Source: Paralichthys olivaceus (lineage: Eukaryota; Chordata; Actinopteri; Pleuronectiformes; Paralichthyidae). From it: a stretch of 64,000 nucleotides of DNA. The position numbers and the translations under genes were made by a program. Shown one piece after another: positions 56,901 through 64,000 of the stretch (the stretch's first letter is position 1; each line of letters opens with the position of its first letter). Where the stretch lies: the NCBI RefSeq assembly GCF_024713975.1, contig NC_091098.1:14494316-14558315 (forward strand). The letters run 5' to 3'. The notes under the pieces are model-generated. The model was not told the origin of the DNA. It was given only the letters and a program-made list of their open reading frames with translations, and did no database searches.

Positions 56901-58427
56901 ATTTAAAGTTTGAACCTTATTATGATCTTTCTGTTTGTTGGCTCCATTTCCAATTTCCTTTATCAGAGGCCTATCCCATTAGCAGAGGTCAAGGTTTCTC
57001 CACCTAAGTTCGACTTGGCTGCTACCAATTTCCCACCTCTTCCCGGCTGCGTGGTCAGCACACAAGGGGAACCAGTGCTAGAAAACCGAATGTCAGATGT
57101 TGTACGTGGTCTGTACAGGGACAAGGTAAGAAAGCCAGACTTACAGTTATAAGACATACTGCACTGAAAGGATTCTTGAAAGACTTCAGGAGAGATTTAA
57201 GGTGAATGCCTCCTTGCTTTTTTACAGACGGATCAAGCCAATAAAGAAGCCACTGTGAGTCCAGCATCAGTCCAAGCCTCAGTCCCAGAAGAGACTGTGG
57301 CCGTCTCAAGTCCCACCCTGGCAGCAGCAAAATCCGTTACACAACCACTTGGACCCTCAGCCCCTGGGTACGACTTCCTCAATGGTTTTCATGTAACTCA
57401 GGCCTTAGATGTCTCTATTAAATTTAAAATGTTAATGTGAATTTTTGAAACTGTTCTGACAGGAATCGTAAGGAGAAGAGGGTTGAACGGGTAGAGGTCA
57501 CAGCACCTAAAGCAGCAACCCCACACGCACCAGTTCAGACTACTGTTAACCCTTCCTCCTCCACACAACCTGTGCCTAGCTCCAGGCCTCAGCCATCTGC
57601 CGCCTCCACGCCAGTGACGCCCACCACGCCAGTGACGCCCACCACGCCTGTGACGCCCACCATGCCAGTCCCTGCTGCAGCCACTATTCCAACCCCTGCA
57701 CAGGTGAGAGTCTGATTCTTTGCAATGAGAGCCAACACTTGGTGTTGTTGTCCACCTGATGATGACATCTTTTGCGCATAGAGGGAAGTGAGGTAGTGAT
57801 CTGACTGGCTTTGGTTATTGCTTCCTCTTTTCTTTTTCTTACCTCTCACTCTTCTTCAGTAATTCTTTCTATTCTTCCCCTTTTTCTTTCACACCACAAG
57901 TCCAGAATGTTCACTCCGACCCCAATGAGCGTTAAGATTATGAGATCTGAGGGTTTCATTATTAAGTTAAAGTATAACTGGGATTGTGTGCTACATATTT
58001 TCAAAATTGTGCTTTTTTTCCTGTCCTGGTTTAGGAACCACGTAAGCTCAGCTATGCAGAGGTGTGCCAACGGCCACCCAAGGACCCTCCCCCTGCTGCT
58101 CCTGCCCCAGCTTCCTCCGGCACTGCGTCGGGTCAGCCGCTGCGCGAGCTGCGCGTGAATAAGGCTGAGGAGCTGGGCTCCAGCGGTGGTCCTGGAGAAA
58201 AGCAAGAGAAAGGCCACGACAGGGAGGGGGGGTGGGAATGCAAGGAGAGCCGGCCGGCGCGTGAACGTGACTCTCAAGGCTACTATCGCAGCAATGGCCC
58301 CAGAGGCACCGGGGGCCTCAAGTTTCGGGACCAGAGGCGCCCGCCTCCGGCTCGACGCAACTCTCCCCAGGGAGGCTACAGGCACACTGGCAAAGAGCAG
58401 AATATCCCACCAGTTTCGCCAAAGTAA
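47922..58427 (+). CDS. larp4: La-related protein 4
   Basis: LARP4 binds poly(A) and PABPC1 in the cytoplasm and protects mRNA poly(A) tails. Sixteen coding exons: 47922-48038, 50438-50555, 50833-50991, 52273-52357, 52474-52610, 52700-52803, 53267-53377, 53480-53533, 53635-53844, 54322-54425, 56456-56686, 56805-56859, 56967-57125, 57228-57367, 57463-57703 and 58035-58427; 805 aa (human LARP4 724), all in phase. A variant PAM2 motif, [12 protein letters not shown] with Trp in place of Phe, is at residues 47-58. The La motif covers about residues 145-230 ([40 protein letters not shown]). The RRM follows at about 235-310 ([40 protein letters not shown]). [52 protein letters not shown] and the ending IPPVSPK also match LARP4. 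The Ala/Ser/Pro-rich region of exon 15 is expanded. LARP4B is the alternative paralogue but fits the C-terminus less well. Confidence 0.95.
49190..49540. repeat. Dispersed repeat, copy in larp4 intron 1 (related to 60950-61280)
   Basis: Shares with 60950-61280 the ordered words TTTATCAAGTGTTGTTCTTC / TTTATCAAGTGTTTGTCATT, GAAGAGTGTAAAACTACAAT / GAAGAGTTTAAAACAACAAT, CTTCACCCAGGAG / CTTCACACTTGAG and TTTAAACTTAAA. Both derive from one element. The remainder of this 2.4-kb intron (48039-50437) shows no other recognised feature beyond a CpG-rich start. Confidence 0.7.
52871..53232 (+). mobile_element. TTAA-ended MITE-like element, copy C (plus orientation)
   Basis: Begins TTAAAGGTCCAGTGCGTAAG and ends CACACTGTACCTTAA in larp4 intron 6. 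The interior is collinear with copies A and B. Its right end is only 34 bases before the acceptor of larp4 exon 7 (53267), so it occupies most of the intron and may supply part of the branch-point region. Confidence 0.85.
55472..55654 (+). ncRNA. Candidate structured intronic RNA element, copy 1 (box C/D-like ends), larp4 intron 10
   Basis: GACCT at 55472-55476, then box-C-like ATGATGA at 55478-55484. The 3' end has box-D-like CTGA at 55646-55649 directly followed by AGGTC (55650-55654), which pairs exactly with GACCT. Between them a purine-rich block (GAGGGAAACGAGGGAG) faces a long pyrimidine tract and could pair with it. A second copy at 57754-57954 keeps all these elements in the same order. 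At 183 nt it is longer than typical box C/D snoRNAs, and neither guide regions nor internal boxes are clear. It does not read as a coding exon in frame. RNA class is a hypothesis; the duplication itself is plain. Confidence 0.4.
57607..57660 (+). repeat. larp4: 18-bp in-frame tandem repeat, 3 units, in larp4 exon 15
   Basis: Three units of CACGCCAGTGACGCCCAC (third unit with one change), each encoding TPVTPT in the Pro/Thr-rich linker of LARP4. A degenerate fourth partial unit follows. Likely length-variable between individuals or species without frame disruption. Confidence 0.95.
57754..57954 (+). ncRNA. Candidate structured intronic RNA element, copy 2 (box C/D-like ends), larp4 intron 15
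   Basis: Second copy of the element at 55472-55654. ACCT (57754-57757) precedes ATGATGA (57759-57765); CTGA (57947-57950) is followed by GGGT, which can pair with ACCT including one G-U pair. Shared words include GATGACATC, TGCGCATAGAGGGAA, CTGGCTTTGGTT, CCCAATGAGCGTT and AGATTATGAGATCTGA. The central pyrimidine tract differs in sequence but retains composition, and CTTCCC there can pair with GGGAAG of the purine block. Lies between larp4 exons 15 and 16. Interpretation as an intron-encoded RNA is inferred. Confidence 0.4.
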
Positions 58428-60610
58428 AAACTTGATATGAATCGAAAATATATGTATGAATATACATGGATATATATAATTATATAAAAATGAATAACAT
58501 AAAAGCAACAACATTAAGGTAGCCACCTTCCCCCCTGGAACTTGTCCAATGAGAAGCTTCTAAAATGACAGTAAGACCAGGACATCCAGGACAAATGGGC
58601 AAAATGACACCTGAAGAACTTTGACGAGTGATTTGAAAAGGAAACAAAAATCTTTGTTTTGGCCTCCAGCGTTACGCTTACAGAATTAAGTGCGATTTAT
58701 CTGGATGCCGTCTCATTTGTGCTCTGCTGGGGAAAGGTGGGATGCTGGGCCGCGTAAATGGCCCTCTACCTTTTTTTTGATTTAAAAGAATAGATGTTGG
58801 TCTGCAAGAACAATATGCACTAAGAAGAAAAGAACATGCATATTTGTCATGTACATATACAAAGATATCACTAACACGCAATGAGACATCAGTTTTTCGT
58901 TTTGTTTTGTGTGCTTAGGGTTGCAAGTATGACTGAAGGGTTGACTGATGTCTGTGTATGCATTGATAGTGAAACAAAATGATTGAAGTGCTACAGTGTG
59001 CTGTTGCACTGACAAAATGAAATGGATGATTTTTTTGATTTTTACATCAGAGATAAAGAATCATTGTCCTGAACCTGGACAGTGTGGTCTTCTAATGTAT
59101 AATGATGAAATGTGTTCTATAGTGGTATTTTGATCCTGGTTCATGATTGGCTTCAACTGTAACAGTCAGATATCAGAAACGTTGATGTTCTCCGCAGTCA
59201 GATGTGTGGTTTTGTTCGAAGCCGAAATCCACTTTGGGGTGCTCACTGGCCTGTCAGCCACGGTGAATCTGCTAGCCTGGTCCAAAGTTTTTTATGTTTC
59301 AGTTTTATCTTTGCTATCTATCTGAAATGTTTTGGGTGTACCCACTCCAATGGATTGAAATTGTCATGTTGATAATCAGTCAGATTCTCTGTTTACATGT
59401 TTGTTTGGGTTGTAGGGTGATGTATTTCATCAGAGAGCGCGGAGAGAGAGAGAGAAAAAAAAAAGACTAGGTTAAAGGTAAGATTCAGTGCGCCTGGTGG
59501 CTTAGGTGAAGTTTGGCTTTTCTACATCATCACAGGATATCCAGGTTAAGCTTATATCTGTGAATTGTTCTTAACAATGGCATAGTGTCAAAAATAGACC
59601 AAGGAGTACTGTTAGCTGAGGATGATTGCTTCGTAATATTTGGCAGTTGTGAGTATAAAGACAATTGGAACATTTTTCACGTGGTATGTGCCAGCTGCCT
59701 ACGATCGTAGTGTGCTAGGATACGGTTTCGATTTTTCGAGGTCTGCTGAATAATGTAGTCTTGGGGAAACTTTTTGGCCCAGTGAAACTTGATTTTGAAG
59801 AAGCTATAGAAGTGTAGTTGCCTATGCTATATTATAACCCTTCACTAGAGATGTGTGTGGGAGAATGTAATTGTTCTAGTTGAGAAATTACAGCGGGAGG
59901 ATTTTGACAGCAGGTTATCCACCTGGTTGTTTTGTGCTTTTAGGGTGAGTTTGCTGTGTTTTTTTTTTTTCCCTTTTCTTTTCTTTTCTTTTCTTGTTTT
60001 TTTTTTTTTTTTAACTTTTGAAAAACAAACAGGTTGACTTAGAATTTGAAGTTTGACTCACTGTATGTATTGCTTTTTAAGTTTATTTATTTTAATTCTG
60101 ATGCACAACGCTTTTCTCCCAATCTTGGTAGGCTGGTTTCCCCAAAGTTGTGTGAAATCGCATTGGCAAAAATAAAACTCACACATATGACATTTATTTA
60201 CTGTTCCGAGATGTCAGCTGAGAGAAAATACTTGATGCATTGACTTTGGGTTTAGTAATGCAGTAAACAAATAACCAATCACTGGGGCTGTTATTTCTTT
60301 TTCATTAATGAGTATGAGCAGCTAGTGATTTAGTCTAATTAAATAATGCACTAACTTGTTTTTAAAAGACTCTTACCTCTGAGTAAGGTGAAATCATTTT
60401 AGAAGCATATGGTTGATGTTGACAGGCTTGCAAACACCATCAAGAATTGCTTCTCCCCTCCATATGTTTGGGTTATTTTCTGTTAATTTGGGTTGTGGTG
60501 GCAAAAAGGAAATATAGTAATGGATAAACCAAGTGTTTGAGACACAATCCTAGAACTGTATGAAATGTCACCAAAAATAAATTATTTTGATTTGGCTCTC
60601 AAGCGTCATT
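58428..60610 (+). other. larp4: larp4 3' UTR
   Basis: After TAA 58425-58427. Canonical AATAAA signals lie at 60171-60176 and 60576-60581; the second is followed by a T/GT-rich stretch, giving a 3' UTR of about 1.75 or 2.2 kb. T-rich tracts near 59960-60010 are notable. No other gene seen. Confidence 0.55.
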
Positions 60611-60949
60611 TCTTTTCCCACCTTGTCTTTTGTGCATGATTGACACATCAGTGTGTGAATGGGTTGGAACCCAATGGTCTGTATGTGATGTGATTGTTTT
60701 CTTTGTTTAACCAACTGTCTTTTGTATGCATCCATGAGTGAAATTCATTGTTAGAAGTATCTGAGAAGTGTAAACTTGAGAAGGAAGGGTAGGGAAAGAG
60801 GAAATCCAGCAAAAATGTAGCTTGGTATCTCAGGTCTGGCAAAAGAATTTGGGGTTAGTTTTGGTGTCTTGAAACGAGGGTAAAGCTCAGGCTCTGATTT
60901 CTGTTTGTGCCCATTTGCAGGTTGGAGGCTTCTAATATTACAAATGAAC

Positions 60950-61280
60950 ACAGGGCTGGGGGATAACACAGTATCAATTATCAAGATATCATTTTCATTA
61001 TTGCCATACAACAAGCCCAGTAATATATTGATTATGAATTGTGCAAGAACAGTGAGGAGGTGAAACGCATAATTGGTCTACCTCAGATTTGTAAAATCTT
61101 TTGCTGTTTATCAAGTGTTTGTCATTGTCGGAAGAGTTTAAAACAACAATCTTCACACTTGAGCAAAAATCAGATTTTAAACTTAAAGAAATAATGTGTC
61201 GATCATGATAATTATGGATATCAACCGATATCAAGCTTTTTATCTTGATATAATTTTTGTCCGTATCGCCCAACCTGAAT
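60950..61280. repeat. Dispersed 'GGGCTGGGxGATA ... TATCGCCCAACC' repeat
   Basis: Begins AGGGCTGGGGGATAACACAG and ends TTGTCCGTATCGCCCAACCT, imperfect inverted ends of the familiar vertebrate repeat whose termini read GGGCTGGGCGATAT. Related to 49190-49540. Intergenic, between larp4 and asb8. Confidence 0.65.
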
Positions 61281-61609
61281 TGCAGCTAAAGATCTCCGTC
61301 TCAATGAAATTTTGATTTATCATGTTGGATCCATAGAATGTAAGAAAATTGTGGAAAATTGTTATTACAATTTACTGCGGTCCTTATTGACGTCTCCATG
61401 CAAAAATCAATGTGGGTTATTACCAAGTAAGACAAAACTTTAAAGAGTCACAAGCCTGAAAATGTAGCGAACATCTGTGGCTCTGAGAACTCTCCAAATC
61501 TAAATAATGAGATAAATTGATGTTCATAGTCTAATATTCAACATAAATCATTGCAACATGTTTTTCTTGTTAATTCGTTTCTGTCCACAGTCACAAACAG
61601 AATAGAACA

Positions 61610-61760
61610 GAGCTCATCAGTCCTTATGAAACCTCATTTAAATTCACTGGATCCCACTTTTTATTTGCATCTGCACCAAATTGCACACACTCATTTATAT
61701 CAGTCCCCGAAACATGCTCGGGTTTCTTCCAATCGAGAAAAAATTAACCCTTCTCTGAGA
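61610..61760 (+). repeat. Dispersed repeat fragment, pair with 63405-63500
   Basis: CATTTAAATTCACTGGATCC, TTTTTATTTGCATCTGCACC, AAATTGCACACACTCATTTA and ATCAGTCCCC match in order ACATTTAAATTCACTAGATC, TTTTTATATGGATCTGCACT, AAATTGCAGACACTCATGAA and ATAAGTCCCC at 63405-63500. A recalled teleost repeat; class unknown. Confidence 0.65.
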
Positions 61761-62269
61761 ACAAAAGGAAAATGCTAAAAAAAATAAACCACTGGCTACA
61801 CTAAAGAAAAGAAAATTCTGGATCTGCCACCTCACAATTTAATGTGTTGTTGCTTTGGTCATTTTTCTGCTTATTCCTGCGGACAAACAGACACAGATGA
61901 AAATATAACCACCTCCTGAAGGTAACTGACTCCACAAACTGTCAGGGTTAAAGGTCACGGTTTCTCTCAGCTGTCCACCAGGGGGTGCCTCTGGCCCTGC
62001 CGGGCCCTGACCCCTCTCTACCCTGTGATGTGTCACCAGCTGTCTCTGAGCAGGACGTCCCGTCTCTACATGGACATGAGCTGGAGGTATTTCTGGTATG
62101 CTGCTGCCGCTGCTGGATCCCTGCACCGCTGACGTTACATTACGTGTCTATACTGGGATCGTGCGTGCACCGGGGGGGGAGTCACATCTTCCCTGAGAGC
62201 AATCGAGTCAAATACTGACTTGAACACGTAAGTTAGTGAAAGTTCACCATCTTTGTCCGGTGGGGATTC

Positions 62270-62381
62270 AATCCGGGGGAGGAGGAGGGCGTGGCTGCGG
62301 TGATGACGGGCTGTGTTTATGTCAAACCTCGCAGCAAACGCTCGGTCACCAGACGAACCTTCAGCGCGCGGACAGAAAACG
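62270..62381 (+). promoter_or_regulatory. asb8: asb8 promoter and non-coding first exon
   Basis: CpG-rich segment ending in a good splice donor (AAAACG|GTACGT after 62381). A non-coding exon joined to the coding exon near 63581 or 63618 fits the ASB8 gene layout. No TATA box. GC-rich sequence continues to about 62580. Confidence 0.45.
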
Positions 62382-62767
62382 GTACGTTGTCTCCGCATGG
62401 TCCCGCATTTATCGAGGCTGGATGTCGAGGACATTTCAAAGAGCCTCCACGAGGATTTATTTAGTAACGTCATTTCATTTCCTTTCCGCCCTCGAGTATC
62501 AATGTCCCCACGCTAACGTTAGCTCGCTACCTAGCTAGCTAGCTTGGTGCTAGCAGCTGATGAAAATGTCGCCGGGGGATCTTGTTATTGTTATTATTCA
62601 GAAGCAGCCCGTCGGTGTGTTAACCCAGCGGCTCCTCTCTCCTCTCCTCACATTATACTCATTGCATCAGTCACTTGGTGTTTAACTTGCATCCCTGTTG
62701 TTTTCTGTTGTTGTGGAGCTAACGAGCTAACGTTAGGTGTCGGTGTCATTTTATAATCATAATAATA

Positions 62768-62960
62768 ACAGTATCGGTGATAAACTTGATTTATATAGCG
62801 CCTTTCAAAACGCTGTTACAACGTGACAGTTAGATTCAATTTAAAGTTATTTGAAAATCACACAGCAATAGAGCTCAGTATATAAAAATAAACATGTCAC
62901 AGATGAGAAAAGAGTAAAAACAAGTTTAAACAAAACAAATGTAAAATCAAAATAGGTTTA
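62768..62960 (+). repeat. Dispersed repeat fragment (TATATAGCGCCTTTCAAAAC) in asb8 intron 1
   Basis: Same modular order as 16940-17115: TTTATATAGCGCCTTTCAAA, GTTACAACG, then a long A-rich tail with AAAAACAAGTTTAAAC. The rest of this intron (62961-63400) is AT-rich without other recognisable features. Confidence 0.5.
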
Positions 62961-63404
62961 TTGACATGGTTGTAATTATTCTGACTGTTAGCTGTTGGGT
63001 GACTGTGGGTGAGTAGTAACAGCAGATAAACAGATAACACCTTCACTGTCTACTGTAGATAAAGGGTTGGAAGCTTGTTTGCCATCACTTTACAGCCTTA
63101 GAATCTGTTGTTAACAACAATAAGTACTATTTAAAGCAAGACTGTTACCCCCTTTATACAATGTGAATTTAAAACATTTTTTTTTCTATTAATAACATTC
63201 TGTTTTCAGTTTAGATGATTCTGTAGTGCCAATATTCAGTTACTTTAAATTAAATACAAAAGTTGAATATGAGCATATTTATGTTTGTCTGTTGAGAAAG
63301 TATAACATTGCAAAACCACACAGTGCATTACTGTGTTAAAGCAACATGTAACTAAAAGGACACTCAGAGGTCACATACCTCAGCCAAGGCCCTAAAGTCC
63401 CCAA

Positions 63405-63500
63405 AATAAACTACATTTAAATTCACTAGATCCAGATTTTTATATGGATCTGCACTAAATTGCAGACACTCATGAATATAAGTCCCCTAGCATCTGCACA
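63405..63500 (+). repeat. Dispersed repeat fragment, pair with 61610-61760
   Basis: Second copy of the element at 61610, ending AAGTCCCCTAGCATCTGC. Located 80-110 bases upstream of the asb8 coding exon acceptor. Confidence 0.6.
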
Positions 63501-63649
63501 TCCTGACATTATGTGAAAATGTGTTATAGATTTGATTCTGGTATTTGTTTTATGCTAATGAATGTTCATTGTGTCTTACAGTTTTAAAAATCCAGCTATT
63601 TGAAAAATGTTTTTCAGTGTACCGTAGTGTCACCCCCCGCCTGGGTGCC

Positions 63650-63670
63650 ATGGTCGTCTGTCACACATGA
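63650..63670 (+). CDS. asb8: Short upstream ORF overlapping the asb8 start codon
   Basis: ATG 63650-63652 in a strong context (GCCATGG) opens the frame MVVCHT and stops at TGA 63668-63670. The stop overlaps the main ATG (63667-63669) as ATGA. It is inside the exon that carries the asb8 start, whichever of the two nearby acceptors is used. A role in translation control is inferred. Confidence 0.5.
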   Translation: MVVCHT

Positions 63671-64000
63671 GCTCTACTATGTGGTACATCATGCAAAGCA
63701 TTCAAAGTAAATACTCTTTGTCCGAGCGGCTCATCCGCACCATCTCAGCCATCCGCTCATTCCCACATGACAACGTGGAGGATCTCATTCGTAAGGTAGG
63801 TAGCAGCTCGTCTGTCAGTTTCACTTTAAATGAATAAAATCTCCCAGTCATCAGTCACACTGACATCATTACGCCCTCTGTGTTTAAGGGAGCTGATGTG
63901 AACCGGATGCATGGCACACTAAAGCCCTTGCACTGTGCGTGTATGGTCGCCGAAGCTGACTGTGTGGAGCTGCTGTTGGAGAAGGGGGCAGAGGTATGTC
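63667..64000 (+). CDS. asb8: Ankyrin repeat and SOCS box protein 8 (partial, 5' end only)
   Basis: ASB proteins are substrate receptors of Cullin5-Elongin B/C ubiquitin ligases. Coding exons in the window: 63667-63795 and 63889-63993, the second followed by GTATGT just before the window edge; 78 codons are seen. The N-terminus MSSTMWYIMQSIQSKYSLSE and RLIRTISAIRSFPHDNVEDL is almost identical to human ASB8 as recalled. The first ankyrin repeat follows (GADVNRMHGTLKPLHCACMV, then ADCVELLLEKGAE). The remaining ankyrin repeats and the SOCS box are off the right edge. Human ASB8 and PFKM are neighbours, which supports the call. The ATG matches the family start and overlaps a short upstream ORF stop. 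Confidence 0.95.

Noticed and set aside
57811-58158. Open frame joining the larp4 intron element copy 2 to exon 16 (possible alternative exon, [15 protein letters not shown])
   Set aside because: Copy 1 meets a stop in the frame set by its upstream exon and neither copy has a good donor, so a coding cassette exon is less likely than a non-coding element.
57846-58526. 226-codon minus-strand open frame
   Set aside because: Antisense shadow of larp4 exon 16, which is GC-rich and coding on the plus strand; no family similarity.

Overview
The window is nuclear DNA from a ray-finned fish, most likely a percomorph teleost. Genes are split into many short GT-AG exons, introns are mostly 0.1-1.5 kb, and dispersed repeats of teleost type lie between exons. 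Joining exons at canonical splice sites with reading frame checked across every junction gives eight protein-coding genes. All were recognised by recalled similarity to vertebrate families; no database search was run.

Layout. Minus strand, read right to left: def6 (coding 25477-18269), ppard (13412-10645), mkrn4 (7426-4547) and fance (3361 to beyond base 1; the 3' end is cut off). Plus strand: troap (27505-34162), pfkm muscle type (37025-45395), larp4 (47922-58427) and asb8 (63667 to beyond 64000; only the first two coding exons are present). def6 and troap are head to head. Six genes have complete coding regions: mkrn4 363 aa, ppard 510 aa, def6 619 aa, troap 684 aa, pfkm 777 aa, larp4 805 aa. 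CpG-rich starts are visible at ppard (15.1-15.6 kb), larp4 (47.4-48.0 kb) and asb8 (62.3-62.6 kb). pfkm instead has a TATA box.

The genes do not form a pathway. They cover interstrand-crosslink repair (fance), ubiquitin ligation (mkrn4), a lipid-sensing nuclear receptor (ppard), Rho-family GTPase signalling (def6), spindle/centrosome function (troap), glycolysis (pfkm), poly(A) mRNA stability (larp4) and a Cullin5 substrate receptor (asb8). The left half (fance, ppard, def6) corresponds to human 6p21.31 and the right half (troap, pfkm, larp4, asb8) to human 12q13, so the window crosses a boundary between two human syntenic blocks.

Repeats are mainly short non-autonomous DNA elements: three copies of one TTAA-ended family (7842, 31498, 52871), a second TTAA-ended element (21159), a Tc1/mariner transposase remnant (46.4 kb), LINE tails and several fragments recalled from other teleost genomes. 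No retrovirus, LTR element, Polinton, CRISPR array, tRNA or rRNA was seen.

The most unusual signals are: a duplicated element of about 180-200 nt in two larp4 introns (55472-55654 and 57754-57954), which in both copies keeps a box-C-like 5' end, a box-D-like 3' end and a pairable terminal stem; a 30-bp-arm palindrome at 8398-8461; a tandemly duplicated exon pair in troap; and an asb8 upstream ORF whose stop overlaps the main start codon.
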